From Pterobdella sp. o SKG-2022 (lineage: Eukaryota; Annelida; Clitellata; Hirudinida; Piscicolidae): a DNA stretch of 64,000 nucleotides. The translations under genes were made by a program, and so were the position numbers. Position 1 is the stretch's first letter. Each line of letters opens with the position of its first letter. Below are positions 24,801-34,000 of this stretch, in pieces. The notes beneath the pieces were generated by a model. That model was not told where the DNA came from and did not search any database. It saw only the letters and a program-made list of their open reading frames with translations. The stretch covers positions 27,721,705-27,785,704 of the forward strand of contig OZ038320.1 in the NCBI GenBank assembly GCA_964035795.1, in the 5' to 3' direction.

Positions 24801-27800
24801 TAAGCTTCCTTGGTAGATTTTATGTGATATAAAAAAATTAATATAAGTTGCTTCCCAAAAAGAGATAAATATAATATCTGGTATCAGCAAACATGTGAGA
24901 GAATGCCTTTTTGGAAGAATAAATTGGAGCAAGCCAGAAATCATAAAAACAATGGCAGATACTGATAAGTTTTTTCTCCAAAAGAAACTACTGACAAGAG
25001 AAAGTTTGGAAATAAGAAAACATAATTCAGTAAAAAACGGTTATAATGATCCTCAATTGTACGTAGACACAAAAGCCTGGGATCCCTTACTCGAGAAACT
25101 TCGCAAAAAAGACAAAAAAAAACCAGGATACTTGCCGAAGCAGGAGACATGGAGATTAATTTCACTGCAAAAAATGAAAATTTTATTCTTCGACTTCTAA
25201 AGCATATCTAAACTCCATTATTTAAAAAAAAATAATCCTTTTAACTTTAGATTACATAATTACATAGACAATTATATAATTAACATTGAAATAATGGTAT
25301 TAAAAAATAAATTGTTCCTAAATTAGTTGATAACCAAATTTTATTACTTATAGTCTTTGTTTAAACTCCTTTATAACCATAGTTACTGAATAACTTTTTT
25401 TCGCTAATGTTTTATGATAAGGCTAAACTTATCGAAAATTTTAGCTATTTTTTGCTCAACAAATGTACTAATTTTTTCTCATAAATTGACGTAAAAAACT
25501 GTTGATATTGCTTAAAAGTAAATTAGGATGTCTCTAAAAAGTTGATAAAGGGAAATGGTATAAAATGGAACAAGCAAGAAAGTATAATCTCAAATGAAAA
25601 AAATAATATAATATGAAAAGGTAGTAGAATATGAAATGAAATAAAATAAGATAACAAAACATGACAATACAGAATGAAATAGAATAAAATTATAGCCTAT
25701 ATAGATATCAAGATATCATAGATATCAAGATTCAAAACCAGATATCAATCCCAACACCCTGTTTAGTCAGATTCACCACATTCACAAAAAACAAGAAAAA
25801 ACACTAACCTCCGTAAGGTGGACATTTGGCGAAAGTTTTGATGTGAGAGAACATATCAACAAAGAGATCTGTATCATAGTTAGATAGCTTGTGCTGCAGT
25901 ATGGCCGTCAGTCTCTCTAAACCCATGCCTGTGTCTATATGTTCTTGTGGCAGTCTGTGTAGGCTGTCGTCTTTGTGTCTATCAGAAGTGTGGTGGTGTT
26001 GATGTGAGTGATGATATTTTATTCCTTTTATCATAATTTGGTAATCCTTATGATAATTTTTCAGTGAATTGAAAAGCTTTGTAAGGCTATTAAACTAAAA
26101 ACTATTAGGTTTTATTATTAATATTGTTTTTGAGCTAATACTAAGATCATGGACCAGAAAAATATTCCTGATAACGATATTGATCATGAAAAATATATCA
26201 ATTAGTCAACATTGAACTGAGCACAAACATTAAGTTTAATTTATTATCGACAATTGATGCAACCAAAATTATTTATCCATCTATCTGATATATTATAACT
26301 TCTCAACTTGTCGTATTGCATGAAAACCAGATTCCAAACTTCTTTAACTTCTTCCCTCCCAGCATTCACCCATAACTTATACCTATCCGAATCGAAAAGT
26401 TTTTCATAGTCCCTAGTCTCCATTGACGGTTCGTTAACCCCTGGTTTTTTTGTGGTGAAAGCATATAAATTATGAAATTGAATCAAGTAACTAGTGTTTG
26501 AATGATTTTTTGAAAGCCAAAATAAAATAAGTAATATTTGGAAACACTAATTAGTTTATAAAGATAAGGAGCTTTTCGTTATCAACATAATACTTAAAAA
26601 TTTTATGTTGATAACCAAAAGCTTCGTATCTTAATAAACTAATTAGTGTTTTTAAATATAACTCATGGTCTTCAAATGATATTAATTTAAGTAATGCTCA
26701 TACTAATGCTAAAAAATGAAAATATTGAACACTATTAATATAAAACACATACACATACAAAAAACACACGCACATAAAGCAAACAACCTGCATTGAAAAG
26801 ATGCTCAGGGAAGCAGTAATGTATCTCAGTGCAGGGTCCACATGGCCCTGTGGCACCCATGCTCCAGAAGTTGTCTTTAATCCCAAATGGCAAAATCCTT
26901 TCTTCCCTTACTCTGTTGTGCATGATTAGATATGAGTTAGTTAATTAATTAATTTAGTAGTGAGCTAGTAAGTTAGTTAATTAATTAGTTTAGTAGTGAA
27001 CTAGTAAGTTAGTTATTAAATCGATAAGTAAATGGAATACCAAAATTAGGAATTTAATTATAGTTGCATAAACTTGAAGAGTTTCTAAGCCACAGAGTTA
27101 GTATAAAAAAACTAAGTATCAAAAAAATGACAATTTAAAAACAAACAACCAAAAACCTAAGCAAACAGACCCCAAACTCCTCCAGATATCCCTGCACTCG
27201 AGGTCGGGAGTCAAGTTGAGGTGAGAATCCCCACTAAAATAAGTGATGTAGAGATGGGAGGGTGGGATATTATAAACCTGAGTCAGCAACTCCCAGGCCA
27301 TTTTACAGGCTTCGTGCTTTGAGAGTTTAATAATTGGGTACTAAGAATTTTTTAGCAAACATTATGCATTATGAATAAAATCGTTTTGTGTGCAAAAATT
27401 TTAAATAAAAGCTTAGGTTTTTAAAATAAATTATAGTAAAATTATTTTGTATTAAACTATATATCATTTTTTAATAGAAAAGATACAAAATGATTGAATT
27501 ACTAACTTTTGAATAACTGTTATTGAAAGACCAGTTGCCAAGCATTTCAAAGAAGGTGTGATGGTAAAAGTCATATCCAACATCATCTAGATCATTGTGC
27601 TTACCACCAATCCTTATGCACTTTTGATAGTTTGTCACGCGCCCCAGACTTAAAAAATCACTTTCTGATGCATCCATATTACCAGTGAAAATAGACTTGA
27701 ACTGTAAGATGTATCAAAATTGAAGGTTATAATGATGGATAGTAAATAAAATTTGAATGTCATTTAAATTAAGAAAAAATTTTGCAATGTTAAAAAGTTT

Positions 27801-28031
27801 AATCGTGAAATTTTGAAATAATGAAAGTGAAAAGATGACTTGATTCATGCCGCTATTAACGAAATATGAACCATCGTATTTCTTCGAGATGACAGAAGAC
27901 GAGGGAACAAAGACATGATTCTGATTTTTAAAATAGTCAATGAATGTTCTACGAATTTTTTGACTGCTCCAAAATTCAGACTTATATCTTTGGGCAATAA
28001 TAGAGAAATAGTTAAGTTTTGAACACTTCAT
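18877..28031 (-). CDS. AARS2: Mitochondrial alanyl-tRNA synthetase
   Basis: Class II synthetase that charges tRNA-Ala and edits Ser/Gly errors. About 21 exons: 28031-27840, 27701-27507, 27316-27167, then near 26930, 26440, 25995, 24815, 24410, 23700, 23250, 22960, 22505, 22190, 21912, 21549-21455, 20731-20635, 20520, 20180, 19820, 19505 and the last, 19100-18877. Visible motifs: [65 protein letters not shown] (motif 3), [23 protein letters not shown], the editing-site RNHTATHL (HxxxH), [13 protein letters not shown] and VELCGGTHVEK, the last rebuilt across the 21455/20731 junction. The C-Ala-like end is [31 protein letters not shown] and [13 protein letters not shown] match the mitochondrial rather than cytosolic paralogue. 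The first ~20 residues lack acids apart from one Glu, fitting mitochondrial import. Editing residues are intact. Confidence 0.93.
20955..21345 (+). repeat. Dispersed non-coding repeat 'R1', copy 2, with (AAT)n tail
   Basis: Begins near GATTATACTGCTGTACATG (20963) and ends in CCACAATAATAATAATAAC (about 21345). Positions 21054-21325 match the reverse complement of 1063-1330. The first 80 bases match 55031-55105. The AAT tail suggests retrotransposition with the 3' end at 21345. It is in an AARS2 intron, antisense to the gene. Confidence 0.6.
24952..25200 (+). CDS. Small ORF nested antisense in an AARS2 intron, unknown function
   Basis: 82 codons from ATG 24952 to stop 25200, single exon; the frame is open without an ATG back to about 24880. 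The product is hydrophilic and basic (runs such as [15 protein letters not shown] near residues 52-66; [12 protein letters not shown] before it), with no signal peptide or membrane segment. Residue use looks protein-like and unlike the surrounding AT-rich intron, which otherwise codes for F/I/L/K/N strings. The ORF starts just upstream of the AARS2 exon at about 24815, on the other strand. I recognise no family. It could be a nested gene, an exon of a larger plus-strand transcript, or chance. Confidence 0.35.
   Translation: MADTDKFFLQKKLLTRESLEIRKHNSVKNGYNDPQLYVDTKAWDPLLEKLRKKDKKKPGYLPKQETWRLISLQKMKILFFDF
25430..25510. repeat. Dispersed AT-rich repeat, copy at 25.4 kb
   Basis: GGCTAAACTTATCGAAAATT...TTTTTTGCTCAACAAAT...CATAAATTGACG resembles 32279-32375 (AGCTAAATTTATTGAAAATT...TTTTTTGCTTAATAAAT...CATAAATCCGC) in the same order. 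It is in an AARS2 intron. Probably a decayed mobile-element copy. Confidence 0.4.
26543..26650. mobile_element. 108 bp hairpin element (48 bp inverted arms)
   Basis: Arms AACACTAATTAGTTTATAAA... and ...TTAATAAACTAATTAGTGTT pair at about 44 of 48 positions around a 12-base loop (TACTTAAAAATT). Each arm contains an AGCTTTTCG-like block. A half copy is at 37364-37412 in an RCE1 intron. It lies in an AARS2 intron. Short, non-coding and palindromic: a MITE-like element. Confidence 0.65.
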
Positions 28032-28663
28032 CTGTTTGGGTGTGTAACATTTAAAACCACGTTAAGGATTAAAAAAGGTATAACCTTTGATGATATTAAA
28101 AACATTTTAATAAAAATTTTGTTTGTTTCGTAAGGGATGTAAAAAATTAAGGTGAAACCAAATTTAAATCTTATTATCGCTAACGTTAAAAATGAATTCG
28201 CCTTGAAAGTTTAAAAAAACATTTTGAAAAATAATTTTTGTTCAACTAAAATAAAAATAATGTTTTTTTTAAAATGTTGAAAAATTAGAAAATAGTGTTT
28301 TTTACTATTTAGTAAATAGCAATTAATAAATAAAAAAGAGCAGATAGTTAAAGAAGTTCCAAGCAGCAAAAAGCTGTTTTAAATGGACCAATCATAGGCT
28401 TTGAAAAATGTTACTTTTTTTTTTCTTGAAAATATTCATGTATCATAATGTTTAAATATTCACGGATTGTACAAAAATTTTTGTTAGTTGTTAAATGTTA
28501 GTTTTTTTTCTTAAAACGTCTAAAAATGATTATTTCAGTATTTTCACAATTTTTTGGAGTTCTATGATTGGTGCCTACAACTATTCAATACGTTTTGCGT
28601 TATCGCGATGTGCCTGTGCAGATAGTTCATCTAAAATGGTTTTATTAATTTAAAAGTTGCAAA

Positions 28664-28716
28664 AACTTCGGTGATCGGATGAGAACCGGTGTTTTCAACG
28701 TCATATGGCCGTAGCC
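28664..28716 (-). pseudogene. 5S rRNA pseudogene, 3' half deleted
   Basis: Matches the first ~53 bases of the intact 5S gene at 29531-29649 (CGGTGATCGGATGAGAACCG on the plus strand) with a few changes. The 3' half is missing: the downstream flank GTTGCAAA joins directly to AACTTCGG. The 5' flank with its TATA-like box is preserved, so this is a broken unit of the same tandem repeat. Confidence 0.8.
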
Positions 28717-28866
28717 GATGGCAATGGTCTTAAGCCTTATATCAGTGGGGTAGTTTGTCTTGAAAGTTGATTCGATTAAAATTGAATAGAAAATAATTGA
28801 ATTGATTCAAAATGCTACAATCTAAAAGTAAAATGACTAATTGGAAATGTTTCATTATTCAGTGCA

Positions 28867-29330
28867 AAGTTTCATGCTAAAAAGTGGCTTGTTCCCATGA
28901 CTCCTGTGTTAAAAGATCTACACTGGCTTGAAATTGAAAAAAGAATTAAAAAAAAAATGATAGTAAAAGTGCATAAATGTCTCAAAATGGAAAGCCCTTC
29001 TTATCTTTCATCGAAATTATCAACTATGTCTTCATTGCCTAAAAGGAAAAGACTCAAATCATCGAAAAAAATGGACATAGCAAGAGTGAGAGCTAACACC
29101 ATTTTAGGGAACAGAAGATTTGAAGTTGCTGCACTAATTCTTTGCAACAATTTACCAAATCACCTCAAATCCATAACCTTCACAACATCTTTTTCCAAGT
29201 GCTTAAAAACCCACCTCATAATTAAGTCTTATAATCTTAAAACATAATACAGTAAATTTTCATTCTTTCCGGCCCCTCACGCTTTATCCTTCAATCCACA
29301 CATACCCAGTCATTCCTTTCATTTACCCCA
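28867..29330 (+). mobile_element. LINE C-terminal remnant (CR1/L2-like) inserted in 5S spacer
   Basis: The plus-strand frame 28897-29245 reads TPVLKDLHWLEIEKRI, HKCLKMESPSYLSSKL, ANTILGNRRFEVAA, LCNNLPNHLKSI, FSKCLKTHLI: the usual order at the C-terminus of CR1/L2-type LINE proteins. It breaks a 5S spacer whose uninterrupted version is at 29650-30043, giving approximate insertion borders near 28873 and 29335. Confidence 0.75.
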
Positions 29331-29530
29331 TCTTTCTCCCCACTAATTTGATTTTCTGAAAAAAATACTTGTGAGAAAAAAATTCTAAAATTATGTTTTA
29401 CAATGCCAAAAACGTTGGTAAAGTTTGTGGATGGCAAATTGCATGAATGAAATTGAACAAAAATGTCAATTAATTCGGATACTTTGACTAAAATGTAGTC
29501 TTTGCAAGTAGATTGCAAAAAAGTTGCAAA

Positions 29531-29649
29531 AGACTACGGCACCCGGTATTCCCAGGCGGTCACCCATCCAAGTACTAACCGGGCTCGACGTTGCTTAACT
29601 TCGGTGATCGGACGAGAACCGGTGTTTTCAACGTGATATGGCCGTAGCC
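29531..29649 (-). rRNA. 5S ribosomal RNA, intact
   Basis: 119 bases that read on the minus strand from GGCTACGGCCATATCACGTT through GAAGTTAAGCAACGTCG, GGTTAGTACTTGGATGGG and GACCGCCTGGGAATACCGGG to GTGCCGTAGTC. It matches the animal 5S consensus including the internal control region, and is followed at once by TTTT (29531-29528), a Pol III terminator. No frame-changing damage is visible. It is the only full-length copy here, in a decayed tandem group. Confidence 0.95.
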
Positions 29650-29669
29650 GATTGCAGTGGCTTAACTAA

Positions 29670-29681
29670 GCCTTATATGAG
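29670..29681 (-). promoter_or_regulatory. Upstream TATA-like box of 5S gene
   Basis: Minus strand ATATAAGGCTTA lies about 21-32 bases before the 5S start. The same box is kept upstream of the broken copy (around 28737-28748, ATATAAGGCTTA). A conserved TATA-like element near -25 is known for 5S promoters in several invertebrates; function here is inferred. Confidence 0.6.
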
Positions 29682-30043
29682 TGGGGTAGTTTGTCTTGAA
29701 AGTTGATTCGATTAAAATTGAATAGAAAATAATTTAATTGATTCAAAATGCTACATTCAAAAGGTAAAATGACTAATTGAAAAAGTTTGATTTGTCAGTG
29801 CAAATTTTATTCAAATTTTTTCACTCTCAAATGGCCATTTTGCCAAAAATAAGCACATATGAAGGTAAATGACGAATTTGTATTAGATGGGTGCAAAATA
29901 TGAATAATCGGATTGGCTAAAGTGGCCAAAAGTTGCCATAAATAGCAATGTTGGTAAAGCTTGTGAATGGAATTGAACAAAGTTTCGATTTATTTAAATA
30001 TTTAAAAAAATTTGGTCTTAGTCAGTAAATTAAAAATTTGCAA

Positions 30044-30086
30044 AAAACGACGGCACTCGGTATTCCCAGGCTGTCGACCATCAAAG
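30044..30086 (-). pseudogene. 5S rRNA 3'-end fragment
   Basis: Plus strand ACGGCACTCGGTATTCCCAG with flanking TTTGCAAAAA matches the last ~35 bases of the intact gene and its flank. The match then stops. It marks the edge of a third tandem unit, about 513 bases from the second. Confidence 0.75.
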
Positions 30087-30151
30087 AACTCTAGTTCTCA
30101 ATACATAAAGCTTTTTGATAGAAGAAAAATAATTTTAAAAACAATCACAAA

Positions 30152-30182
30152 AATACATATACATATATATATATATATATCA
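30152..30182. repeat. (AT)n microsatellite
   Basis: Short run of ACATATACATATATATAT type next to the 5S fragment. Nothing else of note. Confidence 0.8.
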
Positions 30183-30294
30183 CTTTGTTGAGTACGTTTT
30201 TTTAAACGGAAAAAAGCTTGGCATTATGAAATTTTAAAGCTAATTCTCTTATGATTATATATTCGATTGAAAACACTTTTAGGAGCTTATTTCA

Positions 30295-30360
30295 TTACAC
30301 GAAGCTTTTCGTAAGATGAACTTACATTATCAAGTGGAGATACAAATATAAGGACGTTAC
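30295..30360. repeat. Dispersed AAGCTTTTCG repeat, copy 1
   Basis: GAAGCTTTTCGTAAGATGAA then CATTATCAAGTGGAGATACAAATATAA closely resembles 53335-53385 (AAGCTTCACGATGAACTGA then CATTATCAAGTAGAGGTACAAATATAA). The AGCTTTTCG block also occurs in the hairpin at 26543-26650. Confidence 0.5.
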
Positions 30361-31082
30361 TGACTTCCATACAAACTCTTATGATTGGTTTGATCTTCGT
30401 TCCATGAAATATTCTGATAAATTTTGATAATAGTTTCAGAAAATATTTTTCTGATTTTTAAAAATTCTCACAAAAAAATGAAATATCTCTGTTAAAACTT
30501 CAAAAAATTTAAAAGTTCTATTTTGCAGGCTGAAAAAGCTGAAGAAACATACTGAAAAAATCACAGTTCAATTATTCACATTTTAGACTAAGAATAGTGG
30601 TAAAAATATAAAACAAAGGTGTTCAGAAGTTCATTTCAAAGATTTTCGTTTATCATGAAGTACAAACTCCTAGAAAAGTTTAACAGTCGTTTGTACATAG
30701 TCTTCACGCGGTCACACCTTACAGACAAGCTTCGATTGAGAGACAACTGTGAGTTAATGCTCTTAGCTAAAGTTACATAACCTTGAATATATCATGAAAT
30801 ATACGTCAAAGTTTTCACACCAAGAAATGAGAATATAAATTTTCAAATGTTACTTTCGGCATTTCTAACAAAATTTCTTACCATTGTTTCTGTACTAAGT
30901 TTAAAAAAGCTTCTTATAATTTTGATAAACGTACTAAATTTTACTTATAAAAATTACTTCATATTTTTTCTGCACTTATTTTGAATTTTTTGTTTCAAAA
31001 TTTTTTTCGATTCTTTGACACAGAGCCTTTACTTTTAGTGAAAACTTGATTTGAACTTATTGCTTCTAAAGGATCGGCTTTA

Positions 31083-34000
31083 ATGTATTTACGTATAAAA
31101 TGTTCTGAAATTATATCTTGCATTTATTGTTTCATAATAGGTATTTCTTATGTTCTTTTTCTTTACATAGGAGCTGATCTCAGCCTAGGGTTAGTCTATT
31201 CATTTCAGTTTTTAGAAAAGATTAGATTTCAATTTTTTAAAACATTTCTATTTGATTAGAGTATATAACTAATTTAAATGTTCAATTTTTTTGCAGAAGA
31301 GATCACCCTAAAACAATAAAAAGTCGTTTTATAAGAGTGTTTGCTGTGTGTTTGTTTTCAATTTTTCTATTTAGGTTTATTTGCTGTGTGCCAGATGAAC
31401 TGGTGAGTTTTTATACAATGTCATTTTTTATTAATGAATAGTTCTAAAAAGATAAACTATTTTAAAAAGTTCAATATAGAAAAATCAATTTAGTAATAAG
31501 ATTGAATAAGTTTACTTTTCCATAGGCACTTTCATTAAATTTCAACCATAATTTTCAAACATACCTTCAAGGGAGATCCATTGTGGGTTTTGCTCGGATT
31601 CAAATTACAAGGGCTTATTGCTTCTGTTATTATTCCTTTGATTCTTTCCATGGTTTGCAATCAAAATAATTGACAAAAATAACAAAAGATGTAATAAGGA
31701 AGATATAATTTCAAGTATACTCAATGAATTTTTCACTTCACATTGATACTTATACTCACATTTCAAAGTTTTAAATAGTATTTTGAATACTTATATGTCA
31801 TTTTTTGTTTTAATTTCTTTTTTTATGAAGTTTTTATAATATTTGTGCATCAAATATGGCTATCAATAAATTCTTTCTCAACAGATTCTTTTCTTGGGTC
31901 CTCTACTGCAGAGTTATTACAATACCCATCTCCAATTTGTTTTGAGTAAGTGAAATTATAAGAAAATAGTTTCAATTATTTTTGAAAGGTCCATTTGCCT
32001 AGTATACTCAAAATTTTTGAATTAATATACTCATAATAAAAAAATGATTCTACTTGTTATCAAACATTTCATTGCTTAATATACTTGAAATTAAAAAATT
32101 GATTTAAGATTTTTTGTAACCTTATTCTTTTGATATTCTTGTAATGAAATATTGTTCAACATAAATGTAAACAGTGTTTTCTCCTTGTCTTATAAAAAAT
32201 TTATAAATCATTTTTTTGAATCTATTTTTTTACACTTGCCATGCTGTTAATTAAATATAGTATTTAACAATTTTTTTACAGCTAAATTTATTGAAAATTA
32301 TAGCTGATTTTTTGCTTAATAAATTTACTAAAATTCTTCCATAAATCCGCTTTAAAAAAATGTTAAATATAGTATGTATTACATTATAGTTATTTTAGTA
32401 ATTATTCAACTTAATTGGCTTTTAAACCATTCAACCATAAACTACCACACACCACTCTCATCTGAAGGCCCTAAGTACTGGAGTCAATGCTTCAGCAGCC
32501 TCATTTGGCTTAGAACTATTATTGTGGTAAGGCACTAGTGCTTGATCTTTGTTTAAATATTTAATCGGCTGTTTAGTTTCTTGTAGCTAGCTATTTGATT
32601 ATAGCTAAGCTTAGTAATTTTGTCAATCTAAATTTATATTTTTTAACTATTCGTCTTTTATAGAGTAGTATAATTATCAATTTTGTGTTTCTTGTAACGA
32701 AAATGCAATTGATTCAAAACTTTTTAAGTAATAACTCGAGTGAGGGAGACAAAAGACACAAGTATGAAATTTTTAACTGTTTATATGCTAAAGATTATGA
32801 ATATTCTAGAAAATAGAATATTCTAAAACAATATAGATAATTGAACATTCTAGAACAGTTTAGAGCATTCTGATAATAAGATATTATTTTTACCATAATA
32901 AATATCTATTTCAATTTACTTCATGATTCCTAAAAAATAATGTTATAAACATACCAAAAGCAATATAATATTTTTACCATTATTGGAGAAATACAGAATA
33001 TAAATTAAGACTATTGATCGTATGATATACTCTCATTAATTCGGGCATAACATTTAATCAAACCTAGGGGCCGTGGACTGAAGAGATTGTGTACAGGGCT
33101 TGTATGATTCCTGTATTGGCCAATAACTTCGGAAATAAGTAATTATTATTGTTTGTTTTTTATAGTTAATAGATGAGAATAGTTCGAGATTTTGAAGTAT
33201 AAGGTATATGATGATGTTATCTTATGAGTATTTAAAAGCGTAGTGAATTAATAAGCTAAGAATTTGTTTTTTATATCATTTAGAATTTATTTTGAATTTT
33301 TTAAATTTATGAATCTCATTTCAAACACTTATTATCAAGTAGCCATGCATTTTCATAATGTAATTGTTTTTAACTACTTCATATAATTTGATGATTTGCT
33401 TCAAAAGTTATTATTTATTATATTTTCACTTTGTTAGAACAATAAATAAGAAACTCTATCTTCAAATTTTCATGTGTTTATTGTTCCAGCCACTAATTTA
33501 TATTATTATTATTATTTATTATTTGTAGGGCGCACAGTTTGCAAGCTAGGTTTGCTGCAGAGGCGCTGCTCTAATCAGAAGGGCTATGAGAGAGAAATTT
33601 GGTTATAAAGATGCGTCTTTAAACGCTTGCGAAAAACTTTAAGAGAAGGTGAAAGACGGAGATTAAGTGGAAGAGAGTTCCATAAGTGAGGGGCGATATG
33701 CGAGAAGGAGCGATATAAAAGAGTTAGAAGAGACAGGCTGATGCAGCCATAAACCAGAGTTCGAAGACCTGAGAGACTCAGGAGTCTGTCTAATGAAAAG
33801 ACGGTCATATAAATAAGCCGGCTGATTAAAATATAAGGTGTTAGCGGTGAGCCATGGCAACTTGAACTGGGCTCTTAGTGCGACCGGCAGCCAATGAAGG
33901 CGATCGAGACAAGTGCGAGATGAAGAATAGTAGTCGGCTTGAAGAACGGTTTTAGCAGCACGCTTTTGGAGAGATTGCAACTTAGAAATAAGACAGTTCG

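Larger units (their letters stand above)
28032..31082. other. AARS2-RCE1 divergent intergenic region
   Basis: Holds the 5S rRNA cluster (28664-30086) with its LINE remnant. 28032-28660 and 30190-31080 are AT-rich (long A/T runs), and I see no exon, RNA gene or conserved element in them apart from a short repeat at 30295-30360. Confidence 0.6.

Noticed and set aside
29650..30043. A spliced-leader RNA gene in the 5S spacer, as in nematodes
   Set aside because: I looked because of the candidate operon. There are GT donors but no convincing leader/Sm-site/terminator arrangement, and the spacer copies are too decayed to judge.
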